Shown one piece after another: positions 8,783-19,563 of a DNA stretch of 64,000 nucleotides; the first letter of the stretch is position 1, and each line of letters opens with the position of its first letter. The translations under genes were made by a program, and so were the position numbers. The DNA lies in assembly GCF_021631985.1 (NCBI RefSeq), contig NZ_CP070225.1, forward strand, positions 1,612,001 through 1,676,000, given 5' to 3'. Below the pieces are notes generated by a model that had not been told where the DNA came from, made no database searches, and saw only the letters and a program-made list of their open reading frames with translations. Source of the stretch: Sandaracinus amylolyticus. Its GTDB lineage: Bacteria; Myxococcota_A; Polyangia; Polyangiales; Sandaracinaceae.

Positions 8783-9423
8783 AGCGCCACCTCCGTCTCC
8801 ACGCACGTTCCGGTCGGACCGGTCTTCACCTCGAAGCGCAGCGCGAGCCGCTTCACACCGAGCAGGCCCTTGCCCAGCCCGGTGCGGCTCCGGTACGCGC
8901 CGCTCAGGACCTGATCGAGCACCGCGATCCCCGGGCCGTGATCGACCGCGCGGATCGCGAGCGTGCGCTCGCCGCGGCCGGGCTCGAGATCGACGCTGCC
9001 CGGCGGCGCGTACGCGACGATGTTGCGCGCGAGCTCGCTCGTGATCGTCGCGGCGCGTTGCGCACCGAGGCTCGTCGCACCGAGCTCGAGCGCGAGCTCG
9101 CGCGCCCGCAGGCGCACCCGCGAGATGTCTTCCTCGGTCGTCACCGCGTGCGACTCGCGCGCCGGCGCGGGCCGCGGGCCCTCGAGCGCCGCGAGCTCGC
9201 GCATCAGCGCGGGCTGCAGCGCGGGATCGACGAAGAGCCGTACGCCCTGTTCGAGGCGAGGCACCAGCCGCGGCAGATCCGCCGCGACCAGCGATCCTTC
9301 CGTGATGCCGAGCGCCGACTGCGCGCGCCGGCGCACCGAGTCGGCGAGGATCTCCGAGAGATACCGCCGCAGGGTGCACGCGACCGCGTGCTCGACGTCG
9401 TTGGTCCGAGCCACGGGAGGCAC
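8779..9423 (-). CDS. RsbT-like kinase with N-terminal extension
   Basis: The 214-residue protein ends in a GHKL ATPase domain (about residues 95-214): ELARNIVAYA as the N box, AVDHGPGIAV as G1 and GLGKGLLGVKRL as G2, all very close to RsbT. Residues 1-85 form a helical extension (TLRRYLSEILADSVRRRAQ) that ordinary RsbT lacks; it may be a regulatory or partner-binding domain. It sits between RsbR and RsbS, starts 4 bp after the RsbR stop, and overlaps RsbS by 4 bp. With the second RsbT gene downstream, the operon has two kinases for two STAS proteins. Which kinase modifies which partner cannot be told. Confidence 0.8.
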   Translation of the reverse strand: MPPVARTNDVEHAVACTLRRYLSEILADSVRRRAQSALGITEGSLVAADLPRLVPRLEQGVRLFVDPALQPALMRELAALEGPRPAPARESHAVTTEEDISRVRLRARELALELGATSLGAQRAATITSELARNIVAYAPPGSVDLEPGRGERTLAIRAVDHGPGIAVLDQVLSGAYRSRTGLGKGLLGVKRLALRFEVKTGPTGTCVETEVAL

Positions 9424-9427
9424 TGGA

Positions 9428-10363
9428 TCAGCGTCCCTCGCGCGCCTGGCCGCGCTCGCGCTCTCGCTCGCGGTTCTTCACCGCGCGGCGGGCGCGCATC
9501 GTGTGCTCGAGCGCGTGACGCAGGTTGCGCTGGGTCTCGAGCCCCGAGAACTCCACGCCCAGCTCGACGAGGGTCTGCGCGACCGCGGGCTGCAGGCCGC
9601 TCAGCACGCAGCTCGCGCCGAGCAGCTCGACCGCGCGCGCGAGCTTCGCGAAGCGATCCGCGGTGCCGGTGTCGATCAGCTCGACGCCGGTGAGATCGAC
9701 GATCACGTGGCGCGAGCGGGTGCGCACGACCTCCTCGAGGAGGCGCTCCGACATCGCGGCGCTGCGCTGGGTGTCGACCAGGCCGATCACCGGGAGCACC
9801 AGCACGTCCTCGGCGACCTCGAGCACCGGCGTCGAGAGCTCGTCGAGCGCGACGCGCAGCCGCTCGATCAGCTCGCGGTTCTCTTCCTCGCGCTTGGCGA
9901 GCGCCTCGTTGCGCGCCGCGAGATCGGACTCGAGCTTCACGCGCTCGGTCACGTCGCGGAACACCGTGATCGATCCGCCGCCCGGCAGCGGGCGCGCCGA
10001 GCACGAGAGCACCACGCCTTCGGGCGCCGACGCGCCGACGCAGAAGAGCAGCTCGTCGACGATGGTCTCGCCGCGCGCGGCGCGCACCGCCGGGAGCTCG
10101 TCGAACGACCGACGGGTGACGCGATCCGCCGCGAAGTAGCCGAAGCCGTCCGCCCACTCGTTCGGCCCCGTGACCGCCGGGGTGGCACCGAGGACGCGGC
10201 TGCCCACCTCGTTGGTGGTCATGGTGCCGTCCGCCCCGAGGATCGCGATGCCGTCGGGGTTGTTCTCGAGCAGGAGCTCGACCAGCGCGCTCTTCTGCGC
10301 GAGCTCGGCGCGCAGGATGCGCAGCTCCTCGTGGATGTCGGGCGTCGTCGCGGTGCTCTCCAT
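9428..10363 (-). CDS. rsbR: PAS-STAS protein, RsbR-like stressosome sensor
   Basis: The 311-residue protein has a PAS domain (about residues 25-140, ending SITVFRDVTERVK), a coiled-coil linker (140-175) and a STAS domain (about 178-295). Both threonines that RsbT phosphorylates in Bacillus RsbR are kept: Thr232 in VELIDTGT and Thr264 in VAQTLVELG. In Bacillus the sensory part is a non-haem globin; here a PAS domain takes its place, so the stimulus may be a small ligand, redox state or light. The start at 10363 is set by GGGAGGAACG directly upstream. The C-terminus is a basic tail (RRAVKNRERERERG). Confidence 0.88.
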   Translation of the reverse strand: MESTATTPDIHEELRILRAELAQKSALVELLLENNPDGIAILGADGTMTTNEVGSRVLGATPAVTGPNEWADGFGYFAADRVTRRSFDELPAVRAARGETIVDELLFCVGASAPEGVVLSCSARPLPGGGSITVFRDVTERVKLESDLAARNEALAKREEENRELIERLRVALDELSTPVLEVAEDVLVLPVIGLVDTQRSAAMSERLLEEVVRTRSRHVIVDLTGVELIDTGTADRFAKLARAVELLGASCVLSGLQPAVAQTLVELGVEFSGLETQRNLRHALEHTMRARRAVKNRERERERGQAREGR

Positions 10364-10388
10364 CGTTCCTCCCCTGTTCCCTCTCTCG

Positions 10389-11012
10389 TCAGCCGGCGCG
10401 CGCCGTGCGGAACACCGCAACGCTGGCGCCGTGTGGCAGTGGCCGCGCGAACGCGACCAGCGCCGTCGTCACGAGCTCGCCGGGCGCGCGCAGGTGCACG
10501 TCGAGCCCGTCGATCGCCTCGCCGCGCGCGGCGCGCTCGAGCGGGTGCGCGTCCTCTGCGAGGCGCTCTCCCGTGGTCGCGGCGAAGAGCCCGGTGCTCG
10601 AGCAGCGCGTCGCGAGCGCTTCGAGCAGCGACGCACCGCGCGCGTTCGCGAGCGTGCGCCCGCCCGGGGTGCGCGTGAGGATCGCGTCCTCGCTCCTCCA
10701 GAGCAGCGGGTCGAGCGCCTGATCGACGCGCCGGCTCTCGCGGCGCAGCGACTCGAGGCGCGCATCGAGCTCGGCGGCGATCGCGTCGAGCTCCGCGATC
10801 TCGTCCTCGACGCGCGCGCCGCGCACCGGCCGCACGATCACGAGGCGCGCCCGCAATGGCGGGAGATCCGCGGTCACCCGCGCGAACGACGCGAGCGTCG
10901 TCGCGAGCGCGTGATCGGCCTCCACCTCGCGCTCGAGCGCGGCCACGTCGCGGGTCAGTCGTTCCACGACCTGCGCGAGCGCGTCGCGCAGGCGTGCGAG
11001 CTCGTCGTTCAT
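10389..11012 (-). CDS. Coiled-coil/PAS protein at the head of the stressosome operon
   Basis: The 207-residue product starts with a long coiled coil (residues 1-110, heptads rich in Leu, Ala and Arg). It ends in a PAS-like domain: DAILTRTPGG and later RGEAIDGLDVHLR, LVAFARPLPHGASVAVFR, which is the usual last strand pair of a PAS fold. There is no STAS or kinase domain, so it could be a sensory partner that feeds into RsbR or forms mixed complexes with it. The ATG at 11012 is preceded by AGGATCC. It precedes the RsbR gene by 25 bp on the same strand and is probably co-transcribed. Confidence 0.7.
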   Translation of the reverse strand: MNDELARLRDALAQVVERLTRDVAALEREVEADHALATTLASFARVTADLPPLRARLVIVRPVRGARVEDEIAELDAIAAELDARLESLRRESRRVDQALDPLLWRSEDAILTRTPGGRTLANARGASLLEALATRCSSTGLFAATTGERLAEDAHPLERAARGEAIDGLDVHLRAPGELVTTALVAFARPLPHGASVAVFRTARAG

Positions 11013-11203
11013 GGATCCTGGGGGTCGCGCCGCGGCACGCGCGGGGAGAGCTCGAGCGCGGCGCGCTCGCTGCGGGTGGGAGGACGGAGCGGCGTCGCGC
11101 CGAGCGGGGCGCGCAAAGACGGGCGGGCGCGGGTGGTGGGTCGCTGGTCGCGTGCCGTCTGCGGCGCGCGACCTTCGGCTGACTCGTCGAAGGGGCGGTT
11201 CAT
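11009..11203 (-). CDS. Possible small Arg/Pro-rich leader ORF
   Basis: A 64-codon frame starts at ATG 11203 and stops with a TGA that overlaps the ATG of the next gene (ATGA). The product is rich in Arg, Pro and Ala with no recognisable domain, which in DNA this GC-rich can also arise by chance. The exact stop/start overlap and the GAGCGGGGG before the ATG are the only arguments for it. If real, its translation could be coupled to that of the coiled-coil/PAS gene. Confidence 0.3.
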   Translation of the reverse strand: MNRPFDESAEGRAPQTARDQRPTTRARPSLRAPLGATPLRPPTRSERAALELSPRVPRRDPQDP

Positions 11204-11311
11204 GCGCGCCCCCGCTCAGCAGGTGTCGTGCCGTGCGACGGGCGATCCTGAACATGCGTTTTCGCGGGTGTTTCGCGTGCTCGTTCGCGCCGACACGGAC
11301 TCCCGCGCGCA

Positions 11312-11329
11312 AGCACGGAGTTCCGTGCT
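11312..11329. promoter_or_regulatory. Perfect palindrome between the AAA+ regulator and the stressosome operon
   Basis: Two 8-bp arms, AGCACGGA and TCCGTGCT, are separated by GT. The palindrome lies in the noncoding stretch 11204-11361, upstream of the stressosome operon and just after the AAA+ regulator stop. Such a tight dyad fits an operator for a dimeric regulator better than a terminator, since the loop would be only 2 bases and no T-run follows. I see nothing else in this stretch. Confidence 0.35.
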
Positions 11330-11361
11330 GCAGGAACGAACTGTCGTGCGGCGATTTTCCG

Positions 11362-14445
<3,084 letters not shown>

Positions 14446-14494
14446 CGTGACGCAAGCGCCTCGGACGCCCGCCGATCGCGGTACGCTCGCCCCG

Positions 14495-16591
14495 ATGGCA
14501 GTCGGGATCCCGCTCGGCCCCTACCGGCTCGTCCGCCGGATGGCCGCCGGCGGCATGGCGGAGATCTTCCTCGCGAGGCAGGAGGGCAAGGACGGGTTCG
14601 CGCGCGACCTCGTCGTGAAGCGCATCCTGCCGCACCTCGCGGCCGATCCCGAGTTCACGCGCATGTTCCGCGACGAGGCGCGCCTGGCGGCGCTGCTCTC
14701 GCACCCGAACGTCGTGCACGTGTACGACTTCGGCAGCGAGCCCGACGTCGAGGGCGAGGTGCTCTGGCTCGCGATGGAGCTGGTGCGCGGCGTCGATCTG
14801 CGCGCGCTGATCGTGCGCGCCGTGGAGCAGGGCAGGGCGTTCGGGCGCACCGGCGGTCTGCCGCCGCACCACGCGGCGAAGATCGTGTCCTTCGTGTGCG
14901 AGGCGCTCGCGCACGCGCACGCGCTGCGGGTCGACGGTCGGCCCGCGGGCGTCGTGCATCGCGACGTGACCCCGTCGAACGTGCTGGTGTCGTTCGACGG
15001 CGCGGTGAAGCTCGCGGACTTCGGCATCGCGAAGGCGCGCACCGGCGGCAAGTCGCGCGAGGCGACCGAGCACGGCGTCGTGAAGGGCAAGCTCGCGTAT
15101 CTCTCGCCCGAGCAGGCGCGGGGCGACACGCTCGATGCGCGCAGCGATCTCTTCAACGTCGGCATCCTGCTCTTCGAGTCGGTGCTCGGTGAGCCGCTCT
15201 TCCCGCACGACGACTTCCGCGCCGCGAAGACGATGAGCGCGAAGGGGACGATCCCTTCGCTCGAGCGCGTCGATCGCATGCCGAGCGCGCTCGCGAGCGT
15301 GGTGCGTCGCGCGCTCGCGCCGCGGCCCGCGGAGCGCTACTCCGACGCGCTCGCGCTGCGCGCCGATCTCGAGGCGTATCTGCGCAGCGGCGTGGAGCCG
15401 ACGGGGACGGTCGAGCTCGGTCGCTACGTTCGGCACCTCTTCCCCGATGCGCTCGAGGAGGACGCGCGCGCACCGCGCGCGGCGGGCACCGTCGCGGCGA
15501 AGTCGTCGGAGCGACCGCCGCCGGGCACCCAGCCGATCGCCCCCGCGAGCGAGCCTCCGCGGGTCACTCAGCCGATCCTCGACGTGTCGACCGGAGAGGC
15601 GCTCGACGAGACGGTGGTCGCGCGGCCTTCGCCCGGCGTGCCGCTCGCGCCTCCGACTCCGCCGCGCGGGAGCACGCCTACGTTCGTGCCGGCGCCCGAC
15701 GCGCCGGTGTCGTCGCGGACCCGCGCGTCGTCGCGCACGCGCATCGCGATGATCGTGGGCGCGCTCGTGGTGACGCTCGCGAGCCTCGCGGGGGGCGCCA
15801 TGGTGCTCGGCGCGCCCGAGGTCCCGCCCGATCCTCCGTCGGCCCCGCCGAGCGCGCCTCCTCCGCTCGCGCCCGTCGCCGCGACGCCGCTCGCGCCCGC
15901 AGAGCTGCGCGTCTCGAGCCAACCCGCCGGCCACCCGCTCTTCGTCGACGCGCGGCCGCTCGGGCCCACGCCCGCGATCGTCGCGCTCGAGGCGGGCGCG
16001 CACCGCGTCGAGATCCGCGACGCCAGCGGCGGGCTCGTCGCGAGCGAGCAGGTCACGCTCGCGCCCGGCGAGATCCGAGAGCTCACGCTGCAGCTCCCCG
16101 CGGCCGCGGCGACGGCGAGCCTGCGCGTCGACTCGACGCCGCCCGGCGCGTCGGTGCGCATCGACGGCGCGCGCATCGGCACGACGCCGCTGATCGCCGA
16201 GGTGCTGCCGATGCGCCACCGCGTGGTGCTCGAGCACGACGGATATCTGCCCGCGGAGAACGAGGTCGAGATCACGCGCCCCGGCGAGCACGCGACGCTC
16301 AGCTTCGCGCTCACGCCTGCGCGACGCGAGGAGCCGCGTCGCGATCCTCCGCGGCGCGGCGGTGGTGCGACGAGCGCGCGCGCGACCGCGAACGGTGCGC
16401 TCACGATCGCGACGACGCCGTGGTCCGAGGTGTATCTCGGAGGTCGTCACCTCGGGACCACGCCGCTCGCGAACGTCGCGCTGCCCGCGGGCACGCACGT
16501 GCTCACGCTGCGCGCGCCCGGGCGCTCGCCGCAGCGCACCACCGTGACCATCCGCGCGAACGAGACGACGCGCGTGCGCCTCGAGCTCTGA
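14495..16591 (+). CDS. Membrane Ser/Thr protein kinase with three PEGA domains
   Basis: The 698-residue protein begins with a Hanks-type kinase (about residues 10-290): glycine loop MAAGGMAEIF, the ATP lysine in VVKRI (Lys42), catalytic HRDVTPSN and LADFGIAK. A Pro-rich linker follows, then one membrane helix (about 415-440) and three PEGA-like beta domains outside the membrane (about 469-535, 540-610 and 632-698; for example TTPWSEVYLGGRHLGTTPL). PEGA domains are thought to bind surface or cell-wall material, so this looks like a receptor kinase. The first ATG in this frame is at 14348, but the kinase homology and the divergent neighbour favour 14495. The next gene encodes a PEGA protein too. 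Confidence 0.9.
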   Translation: MAVGIPLGPYRLVRRMAAGGMAEIFLARQEGKDGFARDLVVKRILPHLAADPEFTRMFRDEARLAALLSHPNVVHVYDFGSEPDVEGEVLWLAMELVRGVDLRALIVRAVEQGRAFGRTGGLPPHHAAKIVSFVCEALAHAHALRVDGRPAGVVHRDVTPSNVLVSFDGAVKLADFGIAKARTGGKSREATEHGVVKGKLAYLSPEQARGDTLDARSDLFNVGILLFESVLGEPLFPHDDFRAAKTMSAKGTIPSLERVDRMPSALASVVRRALAPRPAERYSDALALRADLEAYLRSGVEPTGTVELGRYVRHLFPDALEEDARAPRAAGTVAAKSSERPPPGTQPIAPASEPPRVTQPILDVSTGEALDETVVARPSPGVPLAPPTPPRGSTPTFVPAPDAPVSSRTRASSRTRIAMIVGALVVTLASLAGGAMVLGAPEVPPDPPSAPPSAPPPLAPVAATPLAPAELRVSSQPAGHPLFVDARPLGPTPAIVALEAGAHRVEIRDASGGLVASEQVTLAPGEIRELTLQLPAAAATASLRVDSTPPGASVRIDGARIGTTPLIAEVLPMRHRVVLEHDGYLPAENEVEITRPGEHATLSFALTPARREEPRRDPPRRGGGATSARATANGALTIATTPWSEVYLGGRHLGTTPLANVALPAGTHVLTLRAPGRSPQRTTVTIRANETTRVRLEL

Positions 16592-16648
16592 TCGCGGATT
16601 CGCGCTCGCCGCGCCCGCGGGGCATGCTCGTCGGCGCGGAGGTGGACG

Positions 16649-17599
16649 ATGGCCCGCGCGCTCGTTCCAGCGATCGTGCTCTCGCTCGTGGGGCTCTCCT
16701 GGCCGGCGCTGGCGCAGGTGGACGCGCCGGAGGCGCCGGAGACCTACGAGAGCGTCGACCCGATCGAGGCGGAGCCCATCGAGGGCAGCCCGACCCAGGA
16801 TCCGCGCGAGCTCGAGGCCGACGTGCAGCTCGACGTCGGCCGCACCCTCGCGTCGGAGGGGCGCTGCGAGGTCGCGATCCCGCGGCTCGAGCGCGCGCTC
16901 GACCTCGCGGACTCGCTCGATGCGCGCTTCCACCTCGGCGCGTGCCTGCACGCGCTCGGGCGCAATGCCGAGGCGCTCGAGCACATCGAGCGCTTCGCGG
17001 CGCAGGTCGATCCCGACGTCGACATGGAGCGCGCCGCGATCGCGCTGCGCATCCTCGAGCGGGCGCGCACCGAGGTGGGCTCGCTCGCGCTGGTGGTCGA
17101 GCCGCCGGGCGCGCTGGTGATGATCGACGGACGCGCGGTGATCGGGCGCGGGCAGCGCATCGTGCGCATCGATGCCGGGCGCCACGTGCTGCGCGCCGAG
17201 TACGTGGGGCACCAGACGATCGTGCGCTCGGTGGACATCGAGCCCGGAGGGCGCGCGCTCCGTCTGGTGCGGCTCGAGGCGATTGCGAGCCCGAGCGCGT
17301 TCCTCGAGCTCGAGATGGATCCGCCCGACGCGCGGGTGATCGTCGACGGCCGCGCGCTGCGGGTCGGTGCGCGGGTGCTGGAGCTCGAGCCGGGCTGGCA
17401 TCGCGTGACGGTCGCCGCGCGTGGTCGCGAGACGCGCGAGCGCGACGTTCAGGTGGGCGCGGGCGAGCGCTTGCGGCTCGATCTCTCGCTGCCGGAGCGG
17501 CGCGACGACGGGATGCTCGTGCTCGCGGGCACGACCGCGATCGTCGGCGCGATCGTGCTCGGCGTCGCGATCGGGTTCGCGGTGGGCTCGCAGGGGTAG
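16649..17599 (+). CDS. Exported TPR/PEGA protein with C-terminal membrane anchor
   Basis: The 316-residue product has a signal peptide (cleavage expected after ALAQ near residue 23), a short TPR-like helical part (about 55-135), two PEGA-like domains (about 142-205 and 212-275; PPGALVMIDGRA, PPDARVIVDGRA) and a C-terminal hydrophobic helix (about 285-312). It therefore probably sits in the inner membrane facing the periplasm. It begins 57 bp after the PEGA kinase on the same strand, behind GGAGGTGGACG. Shared PEGA domains suggest it binds the same ligand as the kinase or passes the signal to it; that is inference. Confidence 0.75.
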   Translation: MARALVPAIVLSLVGLSWPALAQVDAPEAPETYESVDPIEAEPIEGSPTQDPRELEADVQLDVGRTLASEGRCEVAIPRLERALDLADSLDARFHLGACLHALGRNAEALEHIERFAAQVDPDVDMERAAIALRILERARTEVGSLALVVEPPGALVMIDGRAVIGRGQRIVRIDAGRHVLRAEYVGHQTIVRSVDIEPGGRALRLVRLEAIASPSAFLELEMDPPDARVIVDGRALRVGARVLELEPGWHRVTVAARGRETRERDVQVGAGERLRLDLSLPERRDDGMLVLAGTTAIVGAIVLGVAIGFAVGSQG

Positions 17600-17629
17600 A
17601 GCGACGGCGCGCGCGGCGTATCGATCGCC

Positions 17630-18286
17630 GTGGAGCGCCTCGTCGTCGCGGAGCATCGGACCGTGCTCGGCGCGATCGAGCACGGCGCGTGGACGGGCGC
17701 GCTCCTCGCGCCGATCGTGACCGCGCCCGCCGCGCTGCTCTATCTCGCGCGCTTCTACGCGACCGAGCCCTTGCCGTGGCTCGCGTTGATCCCGCAGTTC
17801 GCGACGTTCGTCGCGCTGACCGGCGCGTCGTACGCCGCGGCGATCGCGGGTGGCGTGTCGCTCGGTCGGCGCGTGCTCGCGCGCATCGTGCTCGGCGCGC
17901 TGGGCGGGGTGATCGGCGGGATCGCGCCCGGCGCGTTCGCGGCGTGGCACTTCGGTCGGATGGACGCGCCGTGGTTCGGCGGGCACGGCATCGCGATCGC
18001 GGCGGGGCTGGCCGCGGTGGTGATGGGCACCGCGCTCGTGCGCGTGGTGGCGCCCGAGGTCTCGCCCGTGCGGGCGTGGCTCGTCGCGCTCGCGCCGCTG
18101 CCGATCTTCGGGCCGGTCGTGGGGCTCGCGATCACGCTGGGGGCGCGCGAGCTCGACTACGACGCGCTGCAGCGCCTGGTGCTCGAGCTCGGCGTGATCG
18201 GGTGCGGCGCGATCGTCGGCGCGCTCGTGGGCGCGCTGCTCGGAGCGTGGATCGGGACCAGCGCCGCGCTGGCGTCGCGCCCGTGA
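17630..18286 (+). CDS. Polytopic membrane protein of unknown function
   Basis: The 218-residue product starts at a GTG 30 bp after the TPR/PEGA gene. It has five or six hydrophobic segments (about residues 20-40, 48-72, 80-105, 120-140, 145-170 and 185-212) rich in Gly and Ala. No transporter signature or catalytic motif is visible. Its place after a kinase and a PEGA protein suggests the same transcript. The ribosome site is weak, so the start could be slightly different. Confidence 0.6.
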   Translation: MERLVVAEHRTVLGAIEHGAWTGALLAPIVTAPAALLYLARFYATEPLPWLALIPQFATFVALTGASYAAAIAGGVSLGRRVLARIVLGALGGVIGGIAPGAFAAWHFGRMDAPWFGGHGIAIAAGLAAVVMGTALVRVVAPEVSPVRAWLVALAPLPIFGPVVGLAITLGARELDYDALQRLVLELGVIGCGAIVGALVGALLGAWIGTSAALASRP

Positions 18287-18293
18287 GGCGCGG

Positions 18294-18638
18294 ATGCTCG
18301 CGCGGATGGCACACGATCTCCGGCGGCGCTTCGGATGTCCGGTCGAGCTCTCGATGGAGCTGCTCGGAGGCAAGTGGAAGACGGTTCTGCTCGCGCGCCT
18401 CAAGGACGGTCCGCTGCGCTACGCCGAGCTGCGCGCGCTCGTGCCCGGTCTGAGCGACAAGATGCTCACCCAGCGGCTGCGCGATCTCGAGGAGCTCGGC
18501 CTCGTCGACGCGACGCGGCGCGCCGGCACCGCGACCTACCGCATCACCGCGCGCGCCGAGCGCCTCCGTCCGGCGCTCGACGCGCTCTACGCGTGTGGTC
18601 TCGCGCTCGCGCCCGAGGTGGGCGCGAGCGTCGAGTGA
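18294..18638 (+). CDS. HxlR-family winged-helix transcriptional regulator
   Basis: The 114-residue length and content fit HxlR/DUF24 regulators: GCPVELSMELLGGKWKTVLL at the N-terminus, LRYAELRALVPGLSDKMLTQ as the recognition part, and LRDLEELGLVDATRR before the wing. Members of this MarR-related family sense electrophiles, quinones or redox state. The cysteine near the start (FGCPVE) is the position used for sensing in several relatives. ATG 18294 or 18306 could be used; GAGGCGCGG favours the first. Its stop touches the stop of the convergent haemoglobin-fusion gene (TGATCA). Confidence 0.85.
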   Translation: MLARMAHDLRRRFGCPVELSMELLGGKWKTVLLARLKDGPLRYAELRALVPGLSDKMLTQRLRDLEELGLVDATRRAGTATYRITARAERLRPALDALYACGLALAPEVGASVE

Positions 18639-19367
18639 TCAGCGATCGTCCCAGCCCCACGTGGGCACGCCGGCCTGCGGGTTCGGTACGTGATCGGGCG
18701 CGGAGTTCTCCTGCGCGACCCGCGCGCCCCACGCGACGTAGCGAACGATCGCGTCCCTCGCGCGTGCGTCGCGCACCGCGTGCTCGGCCGCGTCCGCCGC
18801 GACGCGCACGAAGCGATCGCGCTGCGCGTCGTCGATGCGCAGACCCGCGTGGCGGCGGAGGATCGGCGCGATGTCGCCCAGCGTCTCGCTGTAGAGCTTC
18901 GGTCCGCCGAACACCTCGACGAGCCACATCGCGAGGTGCGGCACGTGGCTCTCCGCCGCACGTGCGAAGCGCGGCCCGAGCAGCGCGTCGTCCTTCATGC
19001 GCGCGTGCATCTCGTGCGCGAGCCGGAAGAACGTCGCGACGCCGCCCGCCGCATCGAAGATCGTGGTGCGCGAGCCCACGTCGGTCGGCACGTAGTGCTT
19101 CATCTCCTCGATGTCGGCGATGAACGGGCGCACCAGCGCGACGAAGTCGGCGAACGACGCGCTCTTGCGGAACCCCTCGAGGTGCCCCTCGGCGCTCTCC
19201 CACTCGAGCCGCACCACGTAGCGGCCGGCGTCGTCGGCGCAGCGTGTGAGCTCGTAGCCGAGACAGTGTGGCGAGGCGCGGAGCAGCGCGGACGCCTCGC
19301 GCCAGGCCTGCTCCAGGAGCGCGCCGCGCTCGGGCGCGACGCGATAACGAACGTACTCGACGATCAT
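18639..19367 (-). CDS. ABM domain fused to a group II truncated haemoglobin
   Basis: Residues 1-95 of this 242-residue protein form an antibiotic-biosynthesis-monooxygenase-like (ABM) ferredoxin fold (MIVEYVRYRV, then RYVVRLEWES, GFRKSASFADF). Residues 105-215 form a truncated globin: DAAGGVATFFRLAHEM, HVPHLAMWLVEVFGGP and LRRHAGLRI, the last probably carrying the proximal haem histidine. The same chimera has been described from Streptomyces avermitilis. The ABM part may act on a quinone-like substrate while the haem binds or transfers oxygen. The convergent HxlR gene, of a family that often senses quinones, is a plausible regulator, though the arrangement alone does not prove it. Confidence 0.82.
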   Translation of the reverse strand: MIVEYVRYRVAPERGALLEQAWREASALLRASPHCLGYELTRCADDAGRYVVRLEWESAEGHLEGFRKSASFADFVALVRPFIADIEEMKHYVPTDVGSRTTIFDAAGGVATFFRLAHEMHARMKDDALLGPRFARAAESHVPHLAMWLVEVFGGPKLYSETLGDIAPILRRHAGLRIDDAQRDRFVRVAADAAEHAVRDARARDAIVRYVAWGARVAQENSAPDHVPNPQAGVPTWGWDDR

Positions 19368-19526
19368 CGCGCGCACGGTACTCGCGCGCTGCGAGCACCG
19401 CCACGAACCGAGTGGTTCGCGCGAGCACGTCGCGGATCTGTCCGCTCCTGCCTCACGTGCACGGCGTCGGCGCGACGTCCTGCACCCGGTCCGCGCCGCG
19501 CCGAGGACGATCGCCGCGGAAGCGCG

Positions 19527-19541
19527 TGGCACGCACGATGC
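19527..19541 (+). promoter_or_regulatory. Candidate sigma54-type promoter of the pentose phosphate operon
   Basis: TGGCACG, four bases, then ATGC resembles the -24/-12 consensus TGGCACG-N4-TTGC with one mismatch in the second element. A start about 12 bp downstream (near 19553) would lie just before the GTG of pgl at 19564. No other -35/-10 pair stands out in the 196-bp gap 19368-19563. A chance match is possible. Confidence 0.3.
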
Positions 19542-19563
19542 GCGTCGTCGCCCGAGGTGCACC

